DNA from: Massilia pinisoli
GTDB lineage: Bacteria > Pseudomonadota > Gammaproteobacteria > Burkholderiales > Burkholderiaceae_D
NCBI RefSeq assembly: GCF_024753285.1
Contig: NZ_JANUGW010000024.1
Location: 38,059-102,058 of the forward strand
Reading direction: 5' to 3'
DNA: 64,000 nucleotides
The notes beneath the pieces were generated by a model, which was not told the DNA's origin, did not search any database, and saw only the letters and a program-made list of their open reading frames with translations. The position numbers were made by a program, and so were the translations under genes. Of this stretch, positions 26,478 through 35,234 are shown piece by piece (position 1 is the first letter of the stretch; each line of letters begins with the position of its first letter).

Positions 26478-27118
26478 GCACCCGATTCAAAGCGGTCATC
26501 TTCGACCTCGATGGCGTCATCACGGACACGGCGCACTATCACTACCTGGCGTGGAAGCGCCTGGCGGACAGCGTCGGCGCGCCGTTCGACGAAGCGTTCA
26601 ACGAACAGCTGAAAGGCGTCGACCGCATGGGATCCCTGGAGCTGATCCTCGCGCGCGCGCCGCGCACGTACACGCCTGACGAAAAGCGTGCGCTGGCCGA
26701 TGCGAAGAACGGCCACTATCAGGAGTTGATCGCGACGATGACGCCGAGCGACCTGCTGCCCGGCGCCGTGCGCGCGCTGGAAGAGGTACGCGCGGCGGGC
26801 CTGAAGATCGGCCTCGCGTCCGTGAGCCGCAACGCATTCACGGTGCTCGACCGCCTCGGTATCCGCGACCGCTTCGACGACGTCGTCGACGCTGCGACGG
26901 TCGTCAACGGCAAGCCAGACCCGGAGATTTTCCTGACGGCCGCCGCGCACCTGGGCGTCGAGCCGCGCGACTGCCTGGGCGTGGAAGATGCCGCCGCCGG
27001 CGTCGCGTCGATCAAGGACGCGGGCATGGTCGCCGTCGGCGTCGGCAGCCCGGACGTGCTGCACCGCGCCGACCGTGTGATACCGTCGATGGCGGCGTTC
27101 CGGCTGGCCGACTACTGA
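26474..27118 (+). CDS. pgmB: Beta-phosphoglucomutase
   Basis: This 214-residue HAD-superfamily protein begins with FDLDGVITDTAHYHYLAWK, containing the nucleophile and acid/base aspartates of beta-phosphoglucomutase. It also has ASVSRN (motif II), the GKPDPEIFL lysine and VEDAAAGVASIKDAGM. It converts beta-glucose 1-phosphate to glucose 6-phosphate. The ATG overlaps the GH65 stop by four bases, which makes coupling with the phosphorylase certain in context. Confidence 0.95.
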   Translation: MSTRFKAVIFDLDGVITDTAHYHYLAWKRLADSVGAPFDEAFNEQLKGVDRMGSLELILARAPRTYTPDEKRALADAKNGHYQELIATMTPSDLLPGAVRALEEVRAAGLKIGLASVSRNAFTVLDRLGIRDRFDDVVDAATVVNGKPDPEIFLTAAAHLGVEPRDCLGVEDAAAGVASIKDAGMVAVGVGSPDVLHRADRVIPSMAAFRLADY

Positions 27119-27152
27119 TGCGTGCATGACAATAAAAAATACGGAGACAAAC

Positions 27153-28403
27153 GTGAACCAACGACGCATCCTGCTCGCGCTCTTCCTCATCTACTTCGTG
27201 TTCGCCATCCTGCTCAACAGCGTGGGCACGGTGATCCTGCAGGTCATCCACAACTACGGCGTCGACAAGGGTTCGGCCAGCGTGCTGGAAGGGTTCAAGG
27301 ATCTTCCGATCGCAATCGTGTCGTTCCTCGTCGCCTCCACGTTGCCGCGCTTCGGCTACAAGAAGGCGATGCTGCTGGCGCTCGCGATCGTCGCCGCCGC
27401 GACGCTGGCGATGCCGCTGATCCCGGCCTTCGCCACCGCGAAGCTGCTGTTCCTGTGCGTGGGCGTCGCGTTCGCGCTGGCGAAGGTGTCCGTGTATTCG
27501 ACCATCGGCCTCGTCGCGCGCGACCGCAAGCAGCATGCCGGCATCACGAACCTGCTGGAAGGCTTCTTCATGGTCGGCGTGCTGTCGGCGTACTGGATCT
27601 TCGGCTTCTTCATCGATTCCGACCATCCGCAGTCGACCAGCTGGCTGAACGTGTATTGGGTGCTGTCCGGCCTGTGCGCGGCCACGTTCCTGCTGGTGCT
27701 GTCGACGTCCTTCGACGAACGTGGCGCCGCGGCGCCGCACAGCCGCGGCCCGGCCGCCGACTTCATCGAGATGCTGCGCCTGTTCGCGCGGCCGCTCGTG
27801 TGCGTGTTCGTGCTGACGGCCTTCCTGTACGTGCTCGTGGAGCAGGCCGTCGGCACGTGGCTTCCCACATTCAACAACGAGATCCTGAAGCTGCCCGCCG
27901 CGATGAGCGTGCAGGTGACAAGCATCTACGCGGGCTGCCTCGCGATCGGGCGATTGTCGGCCGGCGTCATCATGCGTCGCCTGAACTGGTATCCCGTGCT
28001 GACCGCGTGCATGGTGGGGATGGGCGCCACGGTGCTGCTGGCGCTGCCCCTCACGCACGGCATCGCACTCGATCCGCACGTGACGTGGGCGACGGCACCC
28101 GTGGCCGCGTTCCTGTTTCCGCTCATCGGCCTGTTCATGGCGCCGATCTACCCGGGCATCAATTCGGTGATGCTCAGTTCCCTGCCGCGCCACCAGCATG
28201 CGCCGATGACGGGACTGCTCGTGATCTTTTCGGCGCTCGGGGGCACGACGGGGTCGCTGATCACGGGCTATGTGTTCGGGCATGTCAACGGCCACTTCGC
28301 GTTCTACCTGACGCTCGTGCCGATCGTGCTGATGCTGGGCAGCCTGTACGCGTTCAAGCGGCAGGTGGACCGCAATCCCGCGGAAGTTCCGGTGGTCGCG
28401 TAG
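27153..28403 (+). CDS. MFS sugar transporter
   Basis: This MFS protein of about 416 residues has twelve predicted membrane helices and the usual cytoplasmic loop motifs. It belongs to the FucP/glucose-type sugar permeases by general pattern (NLLEGFFMVGVLSAYWIFGFF, LIGLFMAPIYPGINS). I prefer the GTG at 27153 because GGAGA lies five bases before it; an ATG nine codons upstream has no ribosome site. As last gene of the lacI-GH65-pgmB unit it probably carries the disaccharide substrate across the inner membrane. Its stop codon TAG is formed by the first bases of a REP element. Confidence 0.9.
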   Translation: MNQRRILLALFLIYFVFAILLNSVGTVILQVIHNYGVDKGSASVLEGFKDLPIAIVSFLVASTLPRFGYKKAMLLALAIVAAATLAMPLIPAFATAKLLFLCVGVAFALAKVSVYSTIGLVARDRKQHAGITNLLEGFFMVGVLSAYWIFGFFIDSDHPQSTSWLNVYWVLSGLCAATFLLVLSTSFDERGAAAPHSRGPAADFIEMLRLFARPLVCVFVLTAFLYVLVEQAVGTWLPTFNNEILKLPAAMSVQVTSIYAGCLAIGRLSAGVIMRRLNWYPVLTACMVGMGATVLLALPLTHGIALDPHVTWATAPVAAFLFPLIGLFMAPIYPGINSVMLSSLPRHQHAPMTGLLVIFSALGGTTGSLITGYVFGHVNGHFAFYLTLVPIVLMLGSLYAFKRQVDRNPAEVPVVA

Positions 28404-28558
28404 GGTGGACGGCTCGACCGTGCACGTTGATGCAACGCGGTGCGTGCGCCGTCCACGCGTCCGGCGAAGGTGCGAAAGCGGTGCGGCCAAATCACCCGTC
28501 GGTTGGACGCGTGGAGTCATTGAGTCCGGGGGACTCAATGACAAGCCGTCCACCCTAC
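28400..28558. repeat. REP pair (REPIN-like), copy 1
   Basis: Two inverted units face each other. The left unit starts GTAGGGTGGACGGC and closes with GCCGTCCACGCGTCC (to 28462); the right unit runs GGTTGGACGCGTGG ... GCCGTCCACCCTAC. The right unit contains an extra perfect 12-bp hairpin (GTCATTGAGTCC / GGACTCAATGAC, 28516-28542). It sits between convergent genes, and its TAG ends supply the stop codons of both: 28401-28403 for the MFS gene and 28557-28555 for the LOV gene. Confidence 0.85.
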
Positions 28559-30645
28559 AAGTTCGGTGCCGTGCCCTGCGCCAGCAGCAGCGCGCGGAAA
28601 TCGGCGGCCCGCATCGGCTTGCCGATCAGGTAGCCCTGCAAGACGTCGCATCCCGTCGAGCGGATCGCTTCCTTCTGCAGCTCCGTCTCGATGCCTTCGC
28701 AGATCACGTCCAGCTTGAGCGACTTGGCGAACGCGATCACGCCGTTGACGATGTCCAGGCAGCGCCGGTCGCGCTCGATCTCGCGCACGAACGAGCGGTC
28801 GATCTTGATCGCCGTGATCGGCAGCTGGCGCAGGTACGACAGGTTCGAGTAACCCGTGCCGAAGTCGTCGAGCGCGATGCGGAAGCCCACGTTGCGCAGT
28901 GAACGCAGGATGAGGGCCGCCTTGTCGATGTCCTGCATCAGCATGCTCTCGGTGACTTCGAGCTTGATGCACTCGGCGTCCAGGCCGTAGTGCGCGATGA
29001 TGTTCTCGAGCAGAGGCGGCAGGTTTTCGTCCATCAGCTGGCGCGGCGAGACGTTGACGGCCATGCGCAGCCGGTAGCCCAGCAGCTCCCATTCGCGGGC
29101 CTGGCGGCACGCTTCCTCGCACACCCACGCGCCGACTTCCGTGATGGCGGGCGAGCCTTCCAGCATCGGCAGGAACAGGTCGGGCGCGAGCAGGCCGAGG
29201 CGTGGGTGTTCCCAGCGCAGCAGCGCTTCCGCGCCGACCACGACGCCGTCGCTGGCGTTGACCTGCGGCTGGTAGAACAGCACGAACTGGCGGCGCTCGA
29301 GGGCAGAGAACACGTCCTGGCGGAGCTCGAGGCGCTGCTTGAGCAGATGGCGCGCGGCCGTGGAAAACACGGCGAACGTGTGGCGGCCGTTGTCCTTGGC
29401 CTCGTACATGGCGGCGTCCGCGTTGTTGATTAGTTCGTCGGCCGAGTATTCGCGGCCGGTGCCGATGGCGATGCCGATGCTGCCGCCCACGGTCACGTGA
29501 TGGCCGTCGACGGCGATGGGCAGCGCCAGCTGCTTCAGCACGTCCGCGGCGAGCGCCTTCGCCGCGTCGACGTCCTTGTCCTCGAGGATGAACACGAATT
29601 CGTCGCCGCTGATGCGCGCGACCGTGACGCCGCCGCCGCCGAGCGCGTCCAGGCGGCGGCCGATCTCGACCAGCGCGGTGTCGCCGGCGCGGTGGCCGTG
29701 CGCGTCGTTGACTTCCTTGAAGTGGTCGAGGTCGACGAACAGCACGCCCACCGGACAATTATCCTGGACCGAGCGCGCGAGCGCCTCGTCGAGCGCGCGC
29801 AGGCAGGACAGGCGGTTGTGCAATCCCGTCAGGCTGTCGTGCGTGGCCTGGTGCAGGAGCCGCGATTCCGCTTCCTTGCGTTCCGTGACGTCGGCAAAGA
29901 ACACGGTCAGGCCTTCGCGCGACGGATAGGCGCGCACTTCGATCCAGATGCCCAGCGGTGCGTAATAGCTCTCGCAGGTGGCGAATTCCTCGTCTTCCAT
30001 CGCGCGCTTGTACGTGTCGTAGAACGGGCCGCCCACGGCTTCCGGGAACTCGTCCCACATGATCTTGCCGATCAGGTCTTCCGGGCGGCGCGAGATCGCG
30101 GCGGCGCCGCGCGCGTTGATGTACGTGAAGCGCCACTCGCGGTCCACCGAGAAGCAGCCGTCGGCGACGCTTTCCAGCACGGTGCTCAGGCGTTCGCGTG
30201 CGTGCACGGCCGCGCATTGCGCCTCGACCACTTCCGTCACGTCCTGCAGGAAGGCGACGAAATGGGTCGGGGTCGTACCGGTTTCGCATACGGGAAACAG
30301 GTGCATGCGGCTCCAGAACAGGCTGCCGTCCTTGCGGTAATTGCGCAGCACGCCCGTGAAGATCCCGGCGGTTTCCACGGCGTGGCGGATGCGCGCGATC
30401 TCGGGCTGGTCGCGGTCGTCGCGCTGGAGGAAGCGGCAGTTGCGGCCCACCACCTCGCACAGCGCGTAGCCCGTCATTTTCTCGAAGGCGGGGTTGACGT
30501 AGGCGATCGGATTGTCCGGCAGGCTCGCATCGGAAATGATGATGCCCGTGTTGCTCGCCTCGATCAGGCGCTTGAAGAACGGCACCGGCAGCTGTTCGAT
30601 TTTCTCGAGGAGGGACCGTACTTCTTCAGGAGAACAATTCTGCAT
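28555..30645 (-). CDS. LOV-PAS-GGDEF-EAL cyclic di-GMP enzyme (putative blue-light sensor)
   Basis: The 696-residue cytoplasmic protein has a LOV domain (about 25-140) with the flavin-reactive cysteine C70 in GRNCRFLQ and NYRKDGSLFW (102-111). A second PAS domain (about 150-260), a GGDEF domain and an EAL domain follow. The GGDEF motif is SGDEF (346-350), so cyclase activity may be weak. The EAL motif is intact (E473, EALLRWEHP), as is DDFGTGYSNL, so phosphodiesterase activity is likely. The glutamine that flips on light activation normally lies in a VQxDVT context; here the order is FLQDVT, putting leucine in its place. It has no membrane helix. The stop codon comes from a REP element. Confidence 0.92.
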   Translation of the reverse strand: MQNCSPEEVRSLLEKIEQLPVPFFKRLIEASNTGIIISDASLPDNPIAYVNPAFEKMTGYALCEVVGRNCRFLQRDDRDQPEIARIRHAVETAGIFTGVLRNYRKDGSLFWSRMHLFPVCETGTTPTHFVAFLQDVTEVVEAQCAAVHARERLSTVLESVADGCFSVDREWRFTYINARGAAAISRRPEDLIGKIMWDEFPEAVGGPFYDTYKRAMEDEEFATCESYYAPLGIWIEVRAYPSREGLTVFFADVTERKEAESRLLHQATHDSLTGLHNRLSCLRALDEALARSVQDNCPVGVLFVDLDHFKEVNDAHGHRAGDTALVEIGRRLDALGGGGVTVARISGDEFVFILEDKDVDAAKALAADVLKQLALPIAVDGHHVTVGGSIGIAIGTGREYSADELINNADAAMYEAKDNGRHTFAVFSTAARHLLKQRLELRQDVFSALERRQFVLFYQPQVNASDGVVVGAEALLRWEHPRLGLLAPDLFLPMLEGSPAITEVGAWVCEEACRQAREWELLGYRLRMAVNVSPRQLMDENLPPLLENIIAHYGLDAECIKLEVTESMLMQDIDKAALILRSLRNVGFRIALDDFGTGYSNLSYLRQLPITAIKIDRSFVREIERDRRCLDIVNGVIAFAKSLKLDVICEGIETELQKEAIRSTGCDVLQGYLIGKPMRAADFRALLLAQGTAPNL

Positions 30646-30754
30646 GATCGTCTACCTTGGCGCTGGACGTTATCAGTGTAACGCCGCGCGCGTTCCGGAT
30701 GCAGCACGAAAGGCGGACGGGCACGCTATCGGCTGCCGTCCCATGCATGCCGCA

Positions 30755-31552
30755 TCAATCCACGCCCAGCGCGGCCATGCGTGCCCGCAGCGCGCGGCGG
30801 TCCGCATCGATCTGCGCGCCGTTCGTGCGGCTCGACAACGTCGCCTTGTCCTTGCGGCCGAGGAAGTAGGCGATGCGCTCCGCGTTCGCGCCGGACGGGT
30901 GCGGGACGCCGTGCAGGATGCGCTCGGGCGCGAGCATGCCGCGTCGCGCGAGCCAGTCGAGTGCGAGCCCGACCTTCGGCCCCAGCGGCACGTACACCGC
31001 GCCGGGCAGCGCGCTGGCTTCGGCTGCGAAATAGTCGAGCAGCTGGGCTTGCAGCAGCGGCGTCGTGAGCATGTTCGGCGACGCGCCGTTGTAGTTCTTG
31101 CCGGCGACAAAGATCGGGTGGCGCAGCACGGCCGTCACATGCATCAGGTGTGCATGTTCGCCGAACAGCGACGCGCAACTCGGGATGCCGAGCCAGCGCT
31201 GCAGGCCCACGTGGTCGAGCAGGGCGACGAGGTTCGGCCGGATGGCGCCGCTGAACGCACCCGTGTACTTGGCCGCACGCAGCACGTCGTCCTCCGGGGC
31301 GCCCAGCGCGAGCAGGCGGCGCGCCTCGCGCACGGCGTTCTTCCATTGCACGAAGCCGGGCGAGATGCCGACGAGCACCAGCCGCGCCGACCGGTTCACG
31401 TAGTCGAACGGGATGTAGTGCGCGCTGAGCGTGCCCGCCTGCGCCAGCAGGAAGCCGTCCGGAATCTGCTCGGGTGTCGCGATGGCGTCCGGGTCGGTTT
31501 CCAGGATGAGGTTGCGAAATGACGAAAATGAGGCGAGGGGCGGGGGCGTCAT
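30755..31552 (-). CDS. UDG-fold-like hypothetical protein
   Basis: The 265-residue product has LVLVGISPG (a motif 1-like strand-loop) and HPSGANAERIAYFLGRK near the end. The latter matches the HPS motif of uracil-DNA glycosylase superfamily proteins. The active-site Asp/Asn of classical UDGs is not evident. No signal peptide or neighbours that define a role; the GPH operon is divergent. Possible base-excision enzyme or a non-catalytic relative. Confidence 0.6.
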   Translation of the reverse strand: MTPPPLASFSSFRNLILETDPDAIATPEQIPDGFLLAQAGTLSAHYIPFDYVNRSARLVLVGISPGFVQWKNAVREARRLLALGAPEDDVLRAAKYTGAFSGAIRPNLVALLDHVGLQRWLGIPSCASLFGEHAHLMHVTAVLRHPIFVAGKNYNGASPNMLTTPLLQAQLLDYFAAEASALPGAVYVPLGPKVGLALDWLARRGMLAPERILHGVPHPSGANAERIAYFLGRKDKATLSSRTNGAQIDADRRALRARMAALGVD

Positions 31553-31625
31553 GGGGATGGCAAAAGTCGTTTTGGCCCATTATGCATTGCGAAAGCGTTG
31601 TCACATGCCGATGTGGCGCCGAATA

Positions 31626-31692
31626 CATACCCAAAACGATATCGGAAGTGCGGAAAAATTGATTGGATCGTTCTCGGTGTTGCGCCTAACAT
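31626..31692 (+). promoter_or_regulatory. Regulon promoter B (arabinose-type site) for the GPH operon
   Basis: CGATAT (31637-31642) closes a degenerate copy of the 17-bp box (31626-31642). After 16 bp comes GAAAAATTGATTGGATCG (TTGATT at 31659-31664), then 22 bp to TAACAT (31687-31692). Spacing and -10 sequence are identical to site A. The sequence of AAAAATTGATTGGATCG is also identical. Confidence 0.7.
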
Positions 31693-31765
31693 TACCGATG
31701 AGCATGCCATCTGAACGCTTTTCATGGCTTTCAGAAACATAACAATACATACAGGAATTAAACCA

Positions 31766-31797
31766 GGGTGCTGCGCGGGATGATCCGGGTAGCACCC
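31766..31797 (+). repeat. Leader hairpin upstream of the GPH transporter gene
   Basis: GGGTGCT (31766-31772) pairs with AGCACCC (31791-31797) across an 18-base loop, in the 5' leader after the proposed -10 and ten bases before the GGAGGAGG ribosome site. It could act as a translational or attenuation element; a T-rich stretch (TCGTCGTTT) follows but is weak. Confidence 0.35.
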
Positions 31798-31819
31798 TCG
31801 TCGTTTGGAGGAGGTCCGC

Positions 31820-33160
31820 ATGCAAAGCCAGAAATTATCGACCCTCGAAAAAGTGGGTTTCGGCGCCGGCGACATGGCGCTCAACGTGGTGATCTCGTCG
31901 ATGATGCTGATCATCACGTTCTTCTACACGGACGTCTACGGACTCAAGACGACGGACCTGGCGTTGCTGTTCGTGCTCGTGAAGATCATCGGCGCCTGCT
32001 CCGACCTCGTCGTCGGTCAGATGACGGACACGTTCTTGTCGCGCTGGGGCCGCTACCGGCCGTATCTGCTGTTCCTCGCCATTCCCTACGGCTTGTCCGT
32101 GTTCGCCGTGTTCAGCACGCCGGCCTGGGGCTATGACGCCAAGCTCGTGTGGGCATATTCCACGTACATCGTGATGACCTTGATGACGTCGGGCGTGGGC
32201 GTGCCGTACATCTCGCTGATCAGCGGCCTGACGAGCGACCCGCAGGAGCGCCTGTCCGCGAACGGTTATCGGCTGTTCCTCGCGAAGGTCGGCGCGTTCA
32301 TGGTGACGATCGTCGTGCCGATCCTCGCGCAGCGCTGGGGCAACGGCAACCAGGCCGCCGGCTACCAGGCGGCGATGGCACTGATGGCCTTGCTGGGCGT
32401 CGTGTTATTCCTGTTCGCGTTCTTCACGACGACGGAGCGCGTCGTGTACAAGACCAAACGCCAGCCGCTCATGGAGCAGATCGAGGTGCTGGCGCAGAAC
32501 GACCAGTGGCTGATCCTGTGCGCCGTCTGCGTGACGGGCACCATCGGCTACGTGATCCGCGGCTCCGTCGCGATCTATTACGCGAAGTATTATCTGCATG
32601 GGGACACGGCGACGGTGTCCGCGTTCCTGTCGACCGGCGTCGCGGCCGCCATCATCGCGATGGTCGTGTCCACGTGGGTCACGAAGTTCTATTGCAAGGT
32701 CAAACTGTTCCGCTACACGCAGCTGGTGGTGGCCGTGCTGTCCGTGATGATTTATTTCCTGGTGAAACCGGGCGACACTGCGCTGGCGTTCGTGCTGTAT
32801 TTCCTGCTGTCGCTCGTCGTCGACCTGCATGCGCCCGTGTTCTGGTCGGCCATCGCCGAGACCATCGACTATGGCCAGGTGAAGACGGGCAAGCGCGTGT
32901 CCGGTTTTGCATTTGGCGGCATCTCCGTCGCGCAAAAGGCCGGCATGGGGCTCGCGGGCGGCATGGTGGGCCTGCTGCTGAATTATTTCCAGTACCAGCC
33001 GAACCAGGAGCAGGGCGCGCTGGCGCTGCAAGGCATCGCGCTGATGCTGTCCGTGATTCCGGGCTTCTTCCATTTCCTGATGGGCGCGCTGATGTTCAAG
33101 TACCGCATCAGCGACGAGTATTACTCCACCGTCAAAGAGGAGCTGAGAGTCAGCGCGTAA
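31820..33160 (+). CDS. GPH-family sugar:cation symporter
   Basis: The protein of about 446 residues has twelve membrane helices and GPH signatures: GFGAGDMALN near the N-terminus, VGQMTDTFLSRWGRYRPYLL and the AETIDYGQVKTGKR loop. This family (XynT, MelB-like) moves glycosides with sodium or protons. GGAGGAGG (31807-31814) lies five bases before the ATG at 31820, which fixes the start. The next gene is a cytoplasmic GH43 arabinofuranosidase, so the likely cargo is arabino-oligosaccharide. Promoter B precedes it. Confidence 0.93.
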   Translation: MQSQKLSTLEKVGFGAGDMALNVVISSMMLIITFFYTDVYGLKTTDLALLFVLVKIIGACSDLVVGQMTDTFLSRWGRYRPYLLFLAIPYGLSVFAVFSTPAWGYDAKLVWAYSTYIVMTLMTSGVGVPYISLISGLTSDPQERLSANGYRLFLAKVGAFMVTIVVPILAQRWGNGNQAAGYQAAMALMALLGVVLFLFAFFTTTERVVYKTKRQPLMEQIEVLAQNDQWLILCAVCVTGTIGYVIRGSVAIYYAKYYLHGDTATVSAFLSTGVAAAIIAMVVSTWVTKFYCKVKLFRYTQLVVAVLSVMIYFLVKPGDTALAFVLYFLLSLVVDLHAPVFWSAIAETIDYGQVKTGKRVSGFAFGGISVAQKAGMGLAGGMVGLLLNYFQYQPNQEQGALALQGIALMLSVIPGFFHFLMGALMFKYRISDEYYSTVKEELRVSA

Positions 33161-33164
33161 AAAC

Positions 33165-34136
33165 ATGAATTCGATGGATATCACCATGCAAGACACCGTA
33201 CTGACACCCCTGATCGAGCAACGCGCCGATCCGTACATCTACAAGCACACGGACGGCTATTATTATTTCACGGCCTCCGTCCCGCAATACGACCGCATCG
33301 AGCTGCGCCGCGCGAAGACGATCGCCGAGCTGGCGGCGGCGCCCACCGTCGACGCGTGGATCAAGCCGGACACGGGCCCGTACAGCGAACTGATCTGGGC
33401 ACCGGAACTGCATTTCAACATGGGGGCGTGGTACGTGTACTTCGCCGCCGCGCCCAGCCGCGAGATCAAGTACAAGCTGTTCCAGCACCGCATGTACGCG
33501 ATTCGCAATACCAATGCGAATCCGCTCGAAGGCACGTGGGAATTCATGGGCCAGGTCGATACGGGCATCGACACGTTCTGCCTCGACGCGACGACGTTCA
33601 ACCACAACGGCGCGCTGTACTACCTGTGGGCGCAGAAGGACAACGCGATCGAAGGCAACTCGAACCTGTACATCGCGAAGATGAAGACGCCGTGGCAGAT
33701 CGAGGGCGCGCCCGTGCTGCTGTCGAAGCCCGAATACGACTGGGAAATCCGCGGCTTCTGGGTCAACGAAGGCCCGTCCGTCCTGCGCCGCAACGGCAAG
33801 ATCTTCATCTCGTATTCCGCCAGCGCCACCGACGAGAACTACGCGATGGGCCTCTTGTGGGCGGACGAGAATGCGGACCTGCTCGACCCGGTGTCATGGA
33901 CAAAGTCGCGCGATCCCGTGTTCCGTACATGCTACGATCACGGCATCTACGGACCCGGCCACAACAGCTTCACCTATGCTGAAGATGGCGACACCGTCAT
34001 GCTCGTGTACCACGCGCGCACCTATACCGAAATCGTCGGCGATCCGCTGTGGAACCCGGACCGCCATACCTTCGTCAAACCGCTGCGCTGGGACGAGAGC
34101 GGCATGCCGGTATTCGGGCGGCCTTCCACCCTCTGA
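33165..34136 (+). CDS. Cytoplasmic GH43 arabinofuranosidase (GH43_26-like)
   Basis: The 323-residue single-domain five-bladed propeller starts close to the ADPYIYKHTDGYYYF blade that carries the catalytic base aspartate. It has CLDATTFNHNG and FWVNEGPSVL, the latter with the catalytic acid glutamate. The pattern matches exo-1,5-alpha-L-arabinofuranosidases (GH43 subfamily 26) from memory. There is no signal peptide. It lies 4 bp after the GPH transporter gene, a pairing that suggests intracellular cleavage of imported arabino-oligosaccharides. Two further in-frame ATGs (33174, 33186) leave the start uncertain. Confidence 0.88.
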   Translation: MNSMDITMQDTVLTPLIEQRADPYIYKHTDGYYYFTASVPQYDRIELRRAKTIAELAAAPTVDAWIKPDTGPYSELIWAPELHFNMGAWYVYFAAAPSREIKYKLFQHRMYAIRNTNANPLEGTWEFMGQVDTGIDTFCLDATTFNHNGALYYLWAQKDNAIEGNSNLYIAKMKTPWQIEGAPVLLSKPEYDWEIRGFWVNEGPSVLRRNGKIFISYSASATDENYAMGLLWADENADLLDPVSWTKSRDPVFRTCYDHGIYGPGHNSFTYAEDGDTVMLVYHARTYTEIVGDPLWNPDRHTFVKPLRWDESGMPVFGRPSTL

Positions 34137-34148
34137 GGACATAACAAC

Positions 34149-35207
34149 GTGCAAAACGGAATCATCCACGCGCCGTTCGGGACCTTGCCCGACGGCAGGC
34201 AAGTCACCCAGTACACGCTGAAGAACAACAACGGCATGGTCGTGAAGATCCTCGATTTCGGCGGGATCATCACCGAGATCCACGTCCCGGACCGCGACGG
34301 CGTCTTCGCCGACGTGGCGCTCGGCTTCGACACGCTGGGCCCCTACGTCAAGGACAGCCCGTATTTCGGCGCGTTGATCGGCCGCTACGGCAACCGTATC
34401 GCCAAGGGCCGCTTCACCCTGGACGGCAAGGAAGTGCAACTGACGACCAACGACGGCAACAACCACCTGCACGGCGGCAACCCCGGCTACGACAAGGTGC
34501 TGTGGACGGCGGTCGTCGAGGGCGACAGCCTCGTGCTGCGCTACGACAGCCCGGACGGCGAGCAGGGCTACCCCGGCAACCTCGTCGCGACGGCCACGTA
34601 CCTGCTGACGGATGCCAACGAGATCGTCGTGCGCTTCCACGCCGTCACCGACCAGCCGACGCCCGTGAACCTCACGCAGCACAGCTACTTCAACCTGTGC
34701 GGTGCGGGGCAGGGCGACATCCTTGGCCACGAGATGACGATCGACGCCGACAAGTTCGTGCCCATCGACGCGGAATCGATCCCGTTCGGCGAACTGGCCC
34801 CTGTGACGGGCACGCCGTTCGACTTCCGCAAGCCGCGCACGATCGGCGAACGCATCGGCCAGCCGGACAAGCAGCTACGCCACGGTACCGGCTATGACCA
34901 TTGCTGGGTGCTGAACAAGAAGCTGGGCGAGCGCGGCCTGCAGCGGGCCGTGCACGTGGCCGATCCGGTCACGGGCCGCGTGCTGGAACTGTTTACGCAG
35001 GAACCGGGCGTCCAGTTCTACAGCGGTAACTTCCTCGACGGCTCTCTGCAAGGCAAGGGGCATCCGTGGACGTTCCGCAGCGGCTTCTGCATCGAGCCCG
35101 AGCACTTCCCCGATTCCCCGAACCAGCCGGCGTACCCGAACACGATCCTGCGTCCGGGCGACGTGTACGAAACGGAATCGCGCTTCCGCTTCTCGGTGGC
35201 GCCATAA
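34149..35207 (+). CDS. galM: Aldose 1-epimerase
   Basis: The 352-residue mutarotase has NHLHGGNPGYDK, NLTQHSYFNL with the catalytic histidine, and the QEPGVQFYSGN segment with the catalytic glutamate. It interconverts alpha- and beta-sugar anomers, here probably L-arabinose for the anomer-specific dehydrogenase. The start is a GTG, with GAGGA ten bases upstream overlapping the GH43 stop. It lies in the GPH-GH43-galM-lactonase operon. Confidence 0.93.
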   Translation: MQNGIIHAPFGTLPDGRQVTQYTLKNNNGMVVKILDFGGIITEIHVPDRDGVFADVALGFDTLGPYVKDSPYFGALIGRYGNRIAKGRFTLDGKEVQLTTNDGNNHLHGGNPGYDKVLWTAVVEGDSLVLRYDSPDGEQGYPGNLVATATYLLTDANEIVVRFHAVTDQPTPVNLTQHSYFNLCGAGQGDILGHEMTIDADKFVPIDAESIPFGELAPVTGTPFDFRKPRTIGERIGQPDKQLRHGTGYDHCWVLNKKLGERGLQRAVHVADPVTGRVLELFTQEPGVQFYSGNFLDGSLQGKGHPWTFRSGFCIEPEHFPDSPNQPAYPNTILRPGDVYETESRFRFSVAP

Positions 35208-35234
35208 CATTGGTAGGGAAGGAGATCTGATTCT

